From Pseudopontixanthobacter vadosimaris (GTDB lineage: Bacteria; Pseudomonadota; Alphaproteobacteria; Sphingomonadales; Sphingomonadaceae): 47,857 bases of DNA. This document shows positions 34,809 to 43,538 of this stretch, piece after piece. The notes beneath the pieces were generated by a model. It ran no database searches and was not told the origin of the DNA. It saw only the letters and a list, made by a program, of their open reading frames with translations. Location of the stretch: assembly GCF_012979275.1 (NCBI RefSeq), contig NZ_JABASZ010000007.1, forward strand, positions 1 to 47,857. Reading direction: 5' to 3'. A program made the position numbers and the translations under genes. Each line of letters begins with the position of its first letter. The stretch's first letter is position 1.

Positions 34809-35132
34809 TCAGTCGTTCGCGGCGGTTGTGCCGCCTGGCGGGATGATGTCCCCGATCGTGCTTTTCACGGCCTTCACGCGAATATTCTGGCCAAGTTCAA
34901 TGTCGGCGTAATTTTCATCGACCTTCACGACCTTGCCGATCAGCCCGCCAGCAGTGACGACCTGATCGCCCTTCTTCAGCCCGGCCACCTTGGCGGCGTG
35001 TTCCTTCTGCCGCTTCATCTGCGGGCGGATGATCAGGAACCAGAAGATCAGCCCCATGCCGATGAGCGGAAGGAATTGCAGCAGGGCTGGCGGCGCGTCG
35101 GTCCCGACCGCAGCGAGAAAATGATTCATCAC
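34809..35132 (-). CDS. yajC: preprotein translocase subunit YajC, 107 aa
   Basis: This small single-span membrane protein accompanies SecDF. TM segment ~15-37 (ALLQFLPLIGMGLIFWFLII), then RPQMKRQKEHAAKVAGLKKGDQVVTAGGLIGKVVKVDENYADIELGQNIRVKAVKSTIGDII, the family's conserved cytoplasmic beta domain. First gene of the operon; its promoter lies between 35133 and the tRNA-Pro gene. Confidence 0.95.
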   Translation of the reverse strand: MMNHFLAAVGTDAPPALLQFLPLIGMGLIFWFLIIRPQMKRQKEHAAKVAGLKKGDQVVTAGGLIGKVVKVDENYADIELGQNIRVKAVKSTIGDIIPPGGTTAAND

Positions 35133-35354
35133 AAAATCAAGCCTGTATCGTCAAAGGTTTGGCAAAGGCGTCCCGACAGTCGATCACTCGGCCTGCCGCG
35201 TCCGGCGCGCCTAGCAGCATTGCACGGGCAGAGCAACGAGTCCCGGCGTGTGCTTCACAGCCGATTGCGCCATCGGATCAGCCAAACGCCATTCAGGCAA
35301 ACCCGCGCTTGCCAAGGGCCGAACCACGATCTATAGGCCCGCGCTCCACTGGAT

Positions 35355-35431
35355 CGGGACGTAGCGCAGCCTGGTAGCGCATCACACTGGGGGTGTGGGG
35401 GTCGGAGGTTCGAATCCTCTCGTCCCGACCA
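35355..35431 (+). tRNA. tRNA-Pro(GGG)
   Basis: Acceptor CGGGACG (35355-35361) pairs with CGTCCCG, followed by an encoded ACCA. The anticodon arm TCACA-CTGGGGG-TGTGG gives anticodon GGG in the standard position after C32-T33. The T-arm GGAGG-TTCGAAT-CCTCT is intact. Length 77 nt. This tRNA reads CCC/CCU codons. It is intact on both sides, with no integrase nearby. Confidence 0.93.
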
Positions 35432-35551
35432 GTGGTAAATCCCCTCACCGTCAGTTCGGACTGGACCCGGCGATCGGCATGGCTCGTCCTGGCGGCAAAT
35501 TCGTCGTATCAATTCCTGCGCGGCATTTGCACCGAAGCGAGGACCGGATCG

Positions 35552-36343
35552 ATGAGCCCTTTTCGTGATAATTTGTTCGCAGGAAAGTCCGCCTTCATTG
35601 CGGGCGGCACCAGCGGCATCAACCTGGGTATCGCCATCCGGCTCGCCGAACTGGGCGCGAAAGTCACGGTTTGCGGCCGCGATGAAGACAAGGCGCGACG
35701 CGCCGCTGCAACCATCGGCAATGGCGCGCTGGGCCTTTCTGCCGATGTTCGCGACTATGAAATTGTGCGCAGTGCCATGGTCCAGGCGCATGACACTCAT
35801 GGCGCGCTTGACATCGTCATCTCCGGTGCGGCCGGTAATTTTCTCGCCCCCGCTCTCGCCATGTCGGCGAATGCATTCGCTACCGTGGTCGATATCGATC
35901 TGAATGGCACCTTCAATGTCTTTCGCGGCTCCCACGATCTGCTGAATACGCCCGGCGCATCGCTCATCGCCATCACGGCGGGCCAGGCGGTGAACGCCAT
36001 GGCGCTGCAATCCCACGCTTGCGCGGCGAAGGCCGGTATCAACCAGCTTGTGCGGGTGCTTGCGCTGGAATGGGGCCCCGACGTGCGGGTGAACGGCATA
36101 TCGCCCGGTCCGATTGCCGATACCGAGGGCATGAAGCGCCTCGCCCCGGACCCGGCGACAAGGGCCGCCCATGAAGCGCGGATCGCCATGAAGCGGTGGG
36201 GCACCGCGCGCGATGTCGCGGAGAGCGCGGTCTTCCTGTGCTCCGATGCGGCGGCTTATGTGACGGGTACGATCCTTGACTGCGATGGCGGCAGTCAGGT
36301 CGGCGATGCCTCGCGGCTGGATATGTCGCGGGGCCTTGCCTGA
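35552..36343 (+). CDS. SDR-family oxidoreductase, 2,4-dienoyl-CoA reductase type, 263 aa
   Basis: The NADP(H)-binding Rossmann motif is GGTSGINLGIA near residues 17-27, after MSPFRDNLFAGKSAFIAGG. The usual SDR catalytic YxxxK is absent: in its place is MALQSHACAAKAGINQLVRVLALEWG, and PGPIADTEGMKRLAP follows. This pattern is that of peroxisomal-type 2,4-dienoyl-CoA reductases, which use Lys without the Tyr to remove odd double bonds during unsaturated fatty acid beta-oxidation. The start ATG 35552 has GAGG upstream. A CoA-transferase gene converges on it, and a CoA-ester lyase lies beyond. Confidence 0.82.
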   Translation: MSPFRDNLFAGKSAFIAGGTSGINLGIAIRLAELGAKVTVCGRDEDKARRAAATIGNGALGLSADVRDYEIVRSAMVQAHDTHGALDIVISGAAGNFLAPALAMSANAFATVVDIDLNGTFNVFRGSHDLLNTPGASLIAITAGQAVNAMALQSHACAAKAGINQLVRVLALEWGPDVRVNGISPGPIADTEGMKRLAPDPATRAAHEARIAMKRWGTARDVAESAVFLCSDAAAYVTGTILDCDGGSQVGDASRLDMSRGLA

Positions 36344-36345
36344 GT

Positions 36346-37545
36346 TCAGCCGCCCGGCGGTTCGTCCAGCCCGAGTTCGCGCAGGATCTCGGCAGTATGT
36401 TCGCCCCTGCGCGGCGCGGGTCCGGCGATCCTGCCCGGCGTTTTCGAGAATCGTGCGGGCATGCCGGGAAGCGTCAACTGGCCGTAGCCTGAATCGACAG
36501 TTTTGAAGAAGCCGACCGCTTCCAGATGCTCGTTATCGAACAGATCGGCGGTCGAGCGTAGCGGCGCGCAAGGAATGCCCAACCCGCGCAGCAGGTGGAG
36601 CCATTCCGCCGTGCTGCGGGTGGCGAAGGTCCATCGCAGATTGGCATAGACTTCGCCCACCCTGGCTGCACGTTTTGCCAGAGTGTCATAGCTCCCGTCG
36701 CACCATTCCGGCCTGACGGCATCCACGAAGGCGTTCCACTGCCGGTCGTTATAGACCATCGCCGCAATGTGCCCGTCCGCCGTGCGATAGGGCCGCCGTT
36801 CCGGCGAGGTTATCCGGTGGTAATGCGCCGGCGCGGTGGGCGGATCGAAGATGGCGCCATTGGCATGTTCCACCAGCATGAAGGCGCTCATCGTCTCGAA
36901 CATCGACACTTCGACCTCCTGGCCCTCCCCCGTCCGCTGCTTGTGGAACAGCGCCAGCAGGCTGGCCTGGAACATCGCCATTCCGGCGATCTTGTCCGCC
37001 ATGATGGTCGTGACGAAGCCGGGTTCTCCCGTGACCATTTCCTGCAGGTGCGGCAGGCCGACCTCCGCCTGGATCGTGTCGTCGTAAGCGGGGAAGTCGG
37101 CATAGGGCCCGCCCCGCCCGTAGCCATAGCCGTTGACATAGACGACATCGGGCCGGATGTCCCGCACCGCCGCGTAATCGAACCCCAGCCGTGCGATGGC
37201 CTTGGCCCGCATCGAATGGATGAACACATCCGCGCCTTCGATCAGCGCCCGCAATGCTTCCTTTCCGGCGGAGCTTGCAAGATCGAGTTCGATACCGCGC
37301 TTGCCCCGGTTGATGTTGACGAATATTCCGGACATTTCAGGCTCCGGCCCTTCGCTCGACCAGCGCATGGGATCGCCTTCGGGCGCCTCGACCTTGATGA
37401 CATCGGCGCCCATATCCGCCATCATCTGCGTGGCATGGGCGCCCATGACCATGGCGGTCAGATCCACGACCCTTACGCCGGACAGGGGGCCTGGATGGGG
37501 CACGGGGCCGGCGGATGACGGTGCGTTGCTGGAAGTTTTGCTCAT
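36346..37545 (-). CDS. CaiB/BaiF family (class III) CoA-transferase, 399 aa
   Basis: This enzyme moves CoA between carboxylic acids through a covalent Asp intermediate. After a short tail, the fold starts PLSGVRVVDLTAMVMGAHATQMMADMGADVIKVEAPEGDPMR. The family blocks NINRGKRGIELDL and DVFIHSMRAKAIARLGFDY follow. The later PAYDDTIQAEVGLPHL and ERRPYRTADGHIAAMVYNDRQW complete the domain. ATG 37545 is preferred over the upstream in-frame start at 37602. It converges on the dienoyl-CoA reductase gene and is divergent from the CitE-like lyase 69 bases away, suggesting a shared acyl-CoA pathway. Substrate unknown. Confidence 0.87.
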   Translation of the reverse strand: MSKTSSNAPSSAGPVPHPGPLSGVRVVDLTAMVMGAHATQMMADMGADVIKVEAPEGDPMRWSSEGPEPEMSGIFVNINRGKRGIELDLASSAGKEALRALIEGADVFIHSMRAKAIARLGFDYAAVRDIRPDVVYVNGYGYGRGGPYADFPAYDDTIQAEVGLPHLQEMVTGEPGFVTTIMADKIAGMAMFQASLLALFHKQRTGEGQEVEVSMFETMSAFMLVEHANGAIFDPPTAPAHYHRITSPERRPYRTADGHIAAMVYNDRQWNAFVDAVRPEWCDGSYDTLAKRAARVGEVYANLRWTFATRSTAEWLHLLRGLGIPCAPLRSTADLFDNEHLEAVGFFKTVDSGYGQLTLPGMPARFSKTPGRIAGPAPRRGEHTAEILRELGLDEPPGG

Positions 37546-37614
37546 GCCGCCATGGGCTAGCCAGCGCAGCCCTTTTTCGCCAGAGAAAAGCCGAACCAGC
37601 AACCAGTCGAGGAA

Positions 37615-38505
37615 ATGCCGATGCCTGCCAGTTTCAGCGCCAGATCATGGCTGTTCGCCCCGGCCGACAGCGAGCGGAAGATGCAAAAGGCGGCTGACGG
37701 ACCCGCAGACGCGGTCATTTTCGATCTCGAGGATTCGGTTGCTCCGGCCAGCAAGCCTGCCGCGCGGGAGAGGACACGGGCCTTCCTGGATGCCGCAACC
37801 GATCATGACCGGCTGTGGGTACGAATCAACCCGCTGAACAGCGGAATGGCGTTGGACGATCTGGCGCAGGTGATGCCCGGCAGGCCGGGGGGAATCATGC
37901 TGCCGAAAAGCGAAGGCCGCGCCGATCTCGAGCGTTTGTCGCATTATCTCTCGGCGCTCGAAGCGGCCAATGGCATCGAACAGGGCGCGACGAAGATCAT
38001 CGCGCTCGTCACCGAAACGGCCGCCGCCATGTTCACGACAGGGGAGTATCGCGGGCACTACCCCGGTTCGGACAGGCTGGTGGCAATGAGCTGGGGAGCG
38101 GAAGATCTGTCCAGCGCGCTCGGCTCCAGCCAGCGCACCCTGCCCGACGGCAGCTACACGCCGGTTTACGAACTGGCGCGCAACCTGTGCCTGCTTGGCG
38201 CGGTCGCTGCCGAGGTGGCGCCGATCGAGACCATCATGGCCGATTTCCGCGATCTGGACGGGCTGAAACATCGCGCGGAGATGCTGCGCCGGTCCGGTTT
38301 CCGGGGCATGTTGGCGATCCATCCGGCGCAGGTGGAGATCATCAACGCCGCCTTTACCCCGGGTGAGGAAGAGCTTGCCCGAGCGCGTGAGGTCGTGGCC
38401 CTGTTCGCAGCCAATCCCGAAGCCGGGGCCATCGGTCACGAGGGCGCGATGCTGGACCGTCCGCATCTGCTTCAGGCGCAGGCCCTGCTCGCCCTGGCTC
38501 GGTGA
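37615..38505 (+). CDS. HpcH/HpaI aldolase/citrate lyase (CitE-like) family protein, 296 aa
   Basis: This is a TIM-barrel CoA-ester lyase of the CitE/malyl-CoA lyase type. Visible motifs: RSWLFAPADSERKMQKA, DAVIFDLEDSVAPASK (metal Asp/Glu region), RINPLNSG, and the Glu and Asp of VTETAAAMF and MSWGAEDLSSALG. The end GFRGMLAIHPAQVEIINAAFTP is the family's CoA-binding ending. Likely substrates are malyl-CoA, beta-methylmalyl-CoA or citramalyl-CoA; sequence alone cannot decide. Start at 37615, or 37621 (the second Met). Divergent partner of the CaiB-type transferase. Confidence 0.85.
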   Translation: MPMPASFSARSWLFAPADSERKMQKAADGPADAVIFDLEDSVAPASKPAARERTRAFLDAATDHDRLWVRINPLNSGMALDDLAQVMPGRPGGIMLPKSEGRADLERLSHYLSALEAANGIEQGATKIIALVTETAAAMFTTGEYRGHYPGSDRLVAMSWGAEDLSSALGSSQRTLPDGSYTPVYELARNLCLLGAVAAEVAPIETIMADFRDLDGLKHRAEMLRRSGFRGMLAIHPAQVEIINAAFTPGEEELARAREVVALFAANPEAGAIGHEGAMLDRPHLLQAQALLALAR

Positions 38506-38593
38506 GTGAAACCGGGGCTTCAGCCGATAAGACTTTCCTACATGCACCGATATGGTTAGCAGCCTTCCGGTAAACGCACCGGAAGGGAACATC

Positions 38594-39007
38594 ATGGCTG
38601 TCATTCAATCGCTCGTCGGGCCGATCGCCGCAATCATCGACAGAATCGTTCCCGACAAGGAGGCCCGCGCAAGAGCGAAGCTGGAGCTGCTGGAATTGGA
38701 GGGCACGCAGGAACTGCAGGCGATAGAGGCGCGCCTGGCCGCCATCGTCGCAGAAGCGCGAAGCGACGACCCCTGGACCAGCCGCGCCCGGCCGTCTTTC
38801 CTCTACGTCATGTATGTCATCATTCTTGCAGCGCTGCCGATGGGCGTGCTGGCCGGCTTTCGCCCGCAGATGGCGCTGAACATAGCAGCGGGGATGAACA
38901 ATTATCTGACGGGATTGCCCGAACCGCTCTACGCATTGTTCGGCACCGGATACCTCGGCTATACCGCCGCACGGCAATGGGGCAAGGCGCAAGGAAACGG
39001 CGCATGA
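38594..39007 (+). CDS. GTA-type 3-TM holin family protein, 137 aa
   Basis: ATG 38594 has GGAAGGGA upstream. The N-terminal half is amphipathic and charged (IIDRIVPDKEARARAKLELLELEGTQELQAIEARLAAIVAEA), matching the holin family first described in alphaproteobacterial gene transfer agents. The C-terminal half carries membrane segments: SFLYVMYVIILAALPMGVLAG (~73-93), a second around 98-120 and a short third (LYALFGTGYLGYTAA). Such holins release particles by opening the inner membrane. No phage or GTA gene is adjacent, so this is an isolated copy. Confidence 0.75.
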   Translation: MAVIQSLVGPIAAIIDRIVPDKEARARAKLELLELEGTQELQAIEARLAAIVAEARSDDPWTSRARPSFLYVMYVIILAALPMGVLAGFRPQMALNIAAGMNNYLTGLPEPLYALFGTGYLGYTAARQWGKAQGNGA

Positions 39008-39053
39008 GAGAGCCTTCCCGAAGGTGAGCTATTCAGCTCACCGCCCCGCGTGG

Positions 39054-39611
39054 CTATGGCACCCGGGCTCCAATCACATTTCCTGCCGGCGCGTAACGGC
39101 ACACGAGATAGTCGAAATCCGAAGACGATGAGATCGCGCAGCCCAGTTTCTGCGTTTCCGGCCAGATTACCTGTGTGTAGTGGCCCACGTCCCACCAATT
39201 TCCGGTGCGGCTGACATTCGGAAATTCGCCGTGCTGGAAGAACCGGCTTCCGGACGCCCAGTCCGCCACCATGCTACCGGGAGAGAATGCGCCCCGGGTT
39301 CCTGTCCAAAGATTTTCGCCCTGATCCCTGAGCAAATGCGAGGGCGCATGCTCGAAACGTCCCGTCGCCGCAAGTTTCCCTGCATAGGCTTCGGCTTCCG
39401 CCTGCAACTGAAGATCCCAATGGAGCGGGGCAGAACCGATCAACGCCCTCTCGCGATTGTGAGCCTGAAGCAGGTGTGATCGCATACCGAATCCGGGATT
39501 CGCCGATGCAGGCAACATCGGCGCAGCAATCTGCGGATGCCCTCCGGCAGGCTGCGGCGAAGCCGTGCAGGCGGCGATGATCGATGTTGCCGTCAAAATG
39601 AGAGCCGACAT
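39054..39611 (-). CDS. CAP-domain (SCP/PR-1) lipoprotein, 185 aa
   Basis: Start ATG 39611: a short hydrophobic signal with lipobox SIIAAC (Cys15) indicates an outer-membrane or periplasmic lipoprotein. The frame runs to 39734, but that extension is not conserved. The CAP domain spans ~50-180: LLQAHNRERALIGSAPLHWD, GENLWTGTRGAFSPGSMVADWASGSRFF, the family signature GHYTQVIWPETQKLGCA, and VCRYAPAGNVIG. CAP proteins are secreted and of varied or unknown function in bacteria. Single gene, no operon. Confidence 0.9.
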   Translation of the reverse strand: MSALILTATSIIAACTASPQPAGGHPQIAAPMLPASANPGFGMRSHLLQAHNRERALIGSAPLHWDLQLQAEAEAYAGKLAATGRFEHAPSHLLRDQGENLWTGTRGAFSPGSMVADWASGSRFFQHGEFPNVSRTGNWWDVGHYTQVIWPETQKLGCAISSSSDFDYLVCRYAPAGNVIGARVP

Positions 39612-39953
39612 TCGTGTCAGATGCTTCGAGGGGATAAATACCTCCCTGTTTCTGCTCGGTTTCGGTCCGGCCTGGTTGCAACAAGCAGCTAGTCCATACC
39701 GAATGAACCTATTTGCGAGAGCAGAAAGTTTCAAGTTGGCAGGGAAAGTTGGCAGTAAAAGCGGATGGCACTCGCCGGCTCTGCTTAACCGCGCCGGGGG
39801 CCGCCGAGCACTTTCACCAGATTGCCGTCACACCCGAATGTGAGGATAAGAAGGCAAGGAAGGAGGAACCGCGCGGGCCCGAAGAAGGCGACAAGGAAAA
39901 GCCGTTCTACCAATATTGTTTGCGCGCGGCGCGCCAGCGGCTAGTCGGCCCGC
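39612..39953. other. intergenic region between CAP lipoprotein and aroQ
   Basis: These 342 bases hold no credible gene. The small open frames here overlap the promoter regions of both divergent genes and lack ribosome-binding sites. It must include the promoter of the aroQ-accB-accC unit; no clear terminator, repeat or riboswitch-like structure is visible. Confidence 0.5.
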
Positions 39954-40406
39954 ATGAGCAACATCGTCTATGTCCTGAACGGCCCCAACCTCAATCTGCT
40001 GGGTTTGCGGGAGCCTGAGATCTATGGCTCCGACACGCTGGACGACATCGCAGCCATGCTGGAAGATCGCGCGCGCGATCTCGATCTGGCGATCGACATG
40101 CGGCAGTCCAACCATGAAGGCCATCTCGTCGAATGGCTTCACGAAGCGCAGGCGGAAGGCGCGCACGCCGTATTGCTGAACGCTGCCGCCTATACTCACA
40201 CCAGCATCGCATTGCTCGATGCGATCCGGGCCATCCGCACGCCGGTGGTCGAGGTCCACCTGTCCGACCCGTCCACGCGCGAGGATTTCCGCCACCATTC
40301 CTATGTCGGCCTTGCCGCCACCCGCACTTTTCAGGGCATGGGCGCGCAATCCTATGTCCGGGCGCTCGAATATGTCGCCGAAATGCAGGTAATGCGCCGC
40401 GAATAG
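39954..40406 (+). CDS. aroQ: type II 3-dehydroquinate dehydratase, 150 aa
   Basis: This enzyme makes 3-dehydroshikimate in the shikimate pathway. Full-length dodecameric type II enzyme: VYVLNGPNLNLLGLREPEIYG with the catalytic Arg/Tyr lid region, RQSNHEGHLVEWLHEAQ, NAAAYTHTSIALLDAI (catalytic His loop) and VEVHLSDPSTREDFRHHSYV with the conserved His. First gene of the aroQ-accB-accC cluster common in alphaproteobacteria. It lies 74 bases before accB. Confidence 0.97.
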   Translation: MSNIVYVLNGPNLNLLGLREPEIYGSDTLDDIAAMLEDRARDLDLAIDMRQSNHEGHLVEWLHEAQAEGAHAVLLNAAAYTHTSIALLDAIRAIRTPVVEVHLSDPSTREDFRHHSYVGLAATRTFQGMGAQSYVRALEYVAEMQVMRRE

Positions 40407-40480
40407 GCGAAGCAGCCTTGCCAGCCGGCGGCTTCACGGAATAAACCGCCCCGCAACTGACATATTCCAGAAGGTACACT

Positions 40481-40987
40481 ATGGCTCATGATGCCGAGGA
40501 CAAACAGGCCAGCAGCAATGGCGCAATGACGGTGGACAGCGCACTCGTCCGCGAATTGGCGGAAATGCTGGGCGAAACGGGACTGACCGAGATCGAGGTT
40601 TCCGATGGGGAGCGCAAGATACGCGTTTCGCGCGGCAGCATCGCCGCCGCGCCCGTCATGCACATGGCTGCCGCCCAAGCTGCGCCGCTCGCCAGTCAGC
40701 CCGCCGCACCGCAAACGCAAGCCGCATCGCCCGATGCCGGACCGGACAATGCCGCGGATGCGATCCGCTCCCCCATGGTCGGCACATGTTATCTGGCACC
40801 CGAACCGGAATCGCCCAATTTCGTCAGCATCGGCGACAGGGTTGCCGCGGGCGACACCCTGCTGATCGTGGAAGCGATGAAGGTGATGAACCCGATCACC
40901 GCCGACAGGGCGGGAACCGTGACGGCAGTGCTGGTCGACAATGCGCAGCCGGTCGAATTCGATCAGCCGATCGTCGTGATCGGCTGA
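40481..40987 (+). CDS. accB: acetyl-CoA carboxylase biotin carboxyl carrier protein, 168 aa
   Basis: AGAAGG precedes the ATG. The N-terminal helix region ([30 protein letters not shown]) is followed by an Ala/Pro/Gln linker. The biotinyl domain follows, with the modified Lys in VEAMKVMNP, preceded by [21 protein letters not shown]. Biotin on this Lys shuttles CO2 to the carboxyltransferase in malonyl-CoA synthesis. Seven bases separate its stop from accC. Confidence 0.97.
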   Translation: MAHDAEDKQASSNGAMTVDSALVRELAEMLGETGLTEIEVSDGERKIRVSRGSIAAAPVMHMAAAQAAPLASQPAAPQTQAASPDAGPDNAADAIRSPMVGTCYLAPEPESPNFVSIGDRVAAGDTLLIVEAMKVMNPITADRAGTVTAVLVDNAQPVEFDQPIVVIG

Positions 40988-40994
40988 TCCGACG

Positions 40995-42356
40995 ATGCCG
41001 GAAACCAAGCCGATAAACCGCATTCTCATCGCCAATCGCGGTGAGATCGCCTTGCGAATCCTGCGGGCCGCGCATGAGATGGGTATCGAAACCGTGGCGG
41101 TGCATTCCACCGCCGATGCCGATGCCATGCATGTCCGCCTTGCCAACCACGCCGTCTGCATCGGGCCGCCACCTGCGACGGACAGCTATCTGAACGTCGC
41201 CAACATCATCTCGGCGGCGGAAATTGCGCATTGCGATGCGATCCACCCCGGTTACGGCTTCCTGTCGGAAAATGCCAAATTCGCCGAGATCGTCGAGGCG
41301 CATGACATCGTCTGGATCGGCCCGAAGCCCGAACATATCCGCACCATGGGCGACAAGGTGGAGGCCAAGCGAACCGCCGGCAAACTGGGTCTTCCCTTGG
41401 TTCCGGGTTCCGACGGGGCGATCGACAATGTCGAACAGGCCCGTCAGGTCGCGGCCGAAATCGGTTATCCGGTATTGGTAAAGGCGGCCTCGGGCGGCGG
41501 CGGCCGGGGCATGAAGGTCGTGCCGGACGAGGGCCAGCTCGAGTCCCTGATGAGCCAGGCGCGGAACGAGGCCAAATCGGCTTTTGGCGACGACACGGTC
41601 TATCTTGAGAAATATCTCGGCAACCCGCGCCATATCGAATTCCAGATCTTCGGAGACGGGCGCGGCAAGGCCGTGCATCTGGGCGAACGCGACTGTTCGT
41701 TGCAGCGCCGCCATCAGAAGGTGCTGGAGGAAGCGCCCTCCCCCGTGATCTCGGCCGAGGAGCGTGACCGCATGGGCGGTATCGTGGCGAAGGCCATGGC
41801 CGACATGGAATATCGCGGGGCCGGGACCATCGAGTTCCTGTGGGAAGATGGCGAATTCTATTTCATCGAGATGAACACGCGTCTGCAGGTCGAACATCCG
41901 GTAACGGAAATGATTACCGGCATCGACCTGGTGCGCGAACAGATTCGCATCGCCAGCGGCAAGAATCTGTCCTGCACGCAGGATGAAATCAGATTCACCG
42001 GCCATGCCATCGAATGCCGGATCAATGCCGAGGATGCTTACACTTTCGCACCCAGCCCCGGCAAGGTCACGGCCTATCACGCGGCCGGCGGCATGCATGT
42101 CCGCGTGGATAGCGGCATCTACGCCGGTTATTCCATTCCGCCCTATTACGATTCCATGATTGCCAAGCTGATCGTCTATGGGCGCAGCCGCGAGAAATGC
42201 ATGATGCGCCTGCGCCGGGCGCTGCAGGAAATGGTGATCGAGGGCGTGAAGACGTCGATCCCGCTGCACCAGGAACTGATCGAGCAGGACGATATCCGCA
42301 CCGGCGATTATTCGATCAAATGGCTGGAGGACTGGCTGGGCCGGCGGGAGAGCTGA
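40995..42356 (+). CDS. accC: acetyl-CoA carboxylase biotin carboxylase subunit, 453 aa
   Basis: This subunit carboxylates biotin using ATP and bicarbonate. It has the N-terminal fold NRILIANRGEIALRILRAAHEMGI, then HPGYGFLSENAKFAEIVE, the Gly-rich ATP loop KAASGGGGRGMKVV, and the metal/substrate block IEFLWEDGEFYFIEMNTRLQVEHPVTEMITGIDLV. The C-terminal domain is complete (FAPSPGKVTAYHAAGG). Cotranscribed with accB. Length is the family norm. Confidence 0.98.
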   Translation: MPETKPINRILIANRGEIALRILRAAHEMGIETVAVHSTADADAMHVRLANHAVCIGPPPATDSYLNVANIISAAEIAHCDAIHPGYGFLSENAKFAEIVEAHDIVWIGPKPEHIRTMGDKVEAKRTAGKLGLPLVPGSDGAIDNVEQARQVAAEIGYPVLVKAASGGGGRGMKVVPDEGQLESLMSQARNEAKSAFGDDTVYLEKYLGNPRHIEFQIFGDGRGKAVHLGERDCSLQRRHQKVLEEAPSPVISAEERDRMGGIVAKAMADMEYRGAGTIEFLWEDGEFYFIEMNTRLQVEHPVTEMITGIDLVREQIRIASGKNLSCTQDEIRFTGHAIECRINAEDAYTFAPSPGKVTAYHAAGGMHVRVDSGIYAGYSIPPYYDSMIAKLIVYGRSREKCMMRLRRALQEMVIEGVKTSIPLHQELIEQDDIRTGDYSIKWLEDWLGRRES

Positions 42357-42380
42357 CGGCCGGGCCGCGGCGCGCGCCGG

Positions 42381-43421
42381 TCAGTCTTTGCCGAATGCCT
42401 GCTGTGCACGGCTCTGCCAGGCGGGGGTCAGGATGATGCGGTCGATTTCGCGCGACAAAGCTGTGTCTTCGGCGAAGCGGAACACCGGGAAGACCACCGA
42501 CCCGCCGGTTTCCTGCACCGTCCGGTCACCCGCCACCGCGCGGGCCTGGGCCGCAGGATAGGCGACGAGGTCGATCCGGTCCGCGTCCAGAGCCTGCAAG
42601 GCTTCCCAGATACTGGCGAAGCGCGACACCCGCTCCGCCGAACCGAGTTCCGCAGGCTGCACGACCTCGCCCGCGACGACGCCTACATGCTGCCCCTCTA
42701 TGGCGCTGGAAAGATTCGTATTGCCGCCCGGCTTGCCGGTCAGCGAAACGAGATAGGCGGTCAGGATAGCGGTCAATGCCATGGAAAACAGCATCCACAC
42801 CATGGCCACCACCCGTCCGCCCTTGGTCTTTGGAACGATATCGCCATAACCGATCGTGGTGGCGGTCACCCCGGCCCACCAGAAGCCGTTGCCGATCCCG
42901 CCAAGATGCTGGAGGTGGTCTTCGGAACCCTGCACCGATTCATTGCCGCGGCGCTCCACCAGCCAGAAGAGCGCACCTGCCACGAAGATGAGGCCGCTGA
43001 CGATCAGGACGACTTTCAAGAAGCCCCAATTCGCAAGATTGGCGAGCCCTTCCACGAAGCCCGTTGCCTGCGCCCCGCCAATCAATCCTACCGAATCGGT
43101 ATAGAAGGGCAGGCTGTGGGCAGTCCCTGCAGTCCCGGCTTTGCGCGCACCTCCATCAGCATATGCCGGAAACGCCGCCATTGCAGGCGAGGTGGCCAGT
43201 TCCGAAGGACGCACTTCGACGAAACGGTATGCGACACCCGCATTCTGCGCGGCAGCGCGGAAGAGGTCTACCGCAGGGCCGCTCCAGCCGCCGCTGCCAT
43301 CCTTCAGGGCATAGGGTGGAACTTCGGCGATCTGCACCGTCTGCGCAGCTATTGCCTGCCCCGGCAATTGGCCGATGCAGAAGAGGAGGATCGCGAGGAA
43401 CAGCCGAAAATACATGGTCAT
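42381..43421 (-). CDS. GluR0-like ligand-gated potassium channel, 346 aa
   Basis: A signal peptide (~1-26, ...GQAIA) is followed by an extracytoplasmic ligand-binding domain split by a two-helix channel. Lobe 1 spans ~27-120 (VQIAEVPPYALKDGSGGWSGPAVDLFRAA). The first TM is ~133-155. The pore helix and filter ATTIGYGD (187-194) carry the K+ selectivity sequence TIGYGD. The second TM is ~203-225. Lobe 2 follows from ~226 (HVGVVAGEVVQPAEL). This is the topology of the bacterial glutamate receptor channel GluR0, but lobe 2 is short. Ligand not inferable. AAGGA seven bases before ATG 43421. Convergent with accC, 24 bases apart. Confidence 0.85.
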   Translation of the reverse strand: MTMYFRLFLAILLFCIGQLPGQAIAAQTVQIAEVPPYALKDGSGGWSGPAVDLFRAAAQNAGVAYRFVEVRPSELATSPAMAAFPAYADGGARKAGTAGTAHSLPFYTDSVGLIGGAQATGFVEGLANLANWGFLKVVLIVSGLIFVAGALFWLVERRGNESVQGSEDHLQHLGGIGNGFWWAGVTATTIGYGDIVPKTKGGRVVAMVWMLFSMALTAILTAYLVSLTGKPGGNTNLSSAIEGQHVGVVAGEVVQPAELGSAERVSRFASIWEALQALDADRIDLVAYPAAQARAVAGDRTVQETGGSVVFPVFRFAEDTALSREIDRIILTPAWQSRAQQAFGKD

Positions 43422-43538
43422 GCTGCATCCTTGCTCAAGTGAGCAGGCCCGCGTCAACAGCCCTTCCGCTGAAGCTGCCCTTCGCCTGACTCCGGTGCAC
43501 CGCTGCGAAATGCCGCCGCAGGGGTGCGCATTTCCCGT

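Noticed and set aside
32642-34846. 734-codon open frame on the plus strand
   Set aside because: It lies antisense to secD and secF, is rich in Arg, His and Gln in a pattern typical of GC-rich shadow frames, and has no recognisable domain.
38594-39007. Prophage suggested by the holin
   Set aside because: No other phage structural, lysis or integrase gene lies within several kilobases on either side.
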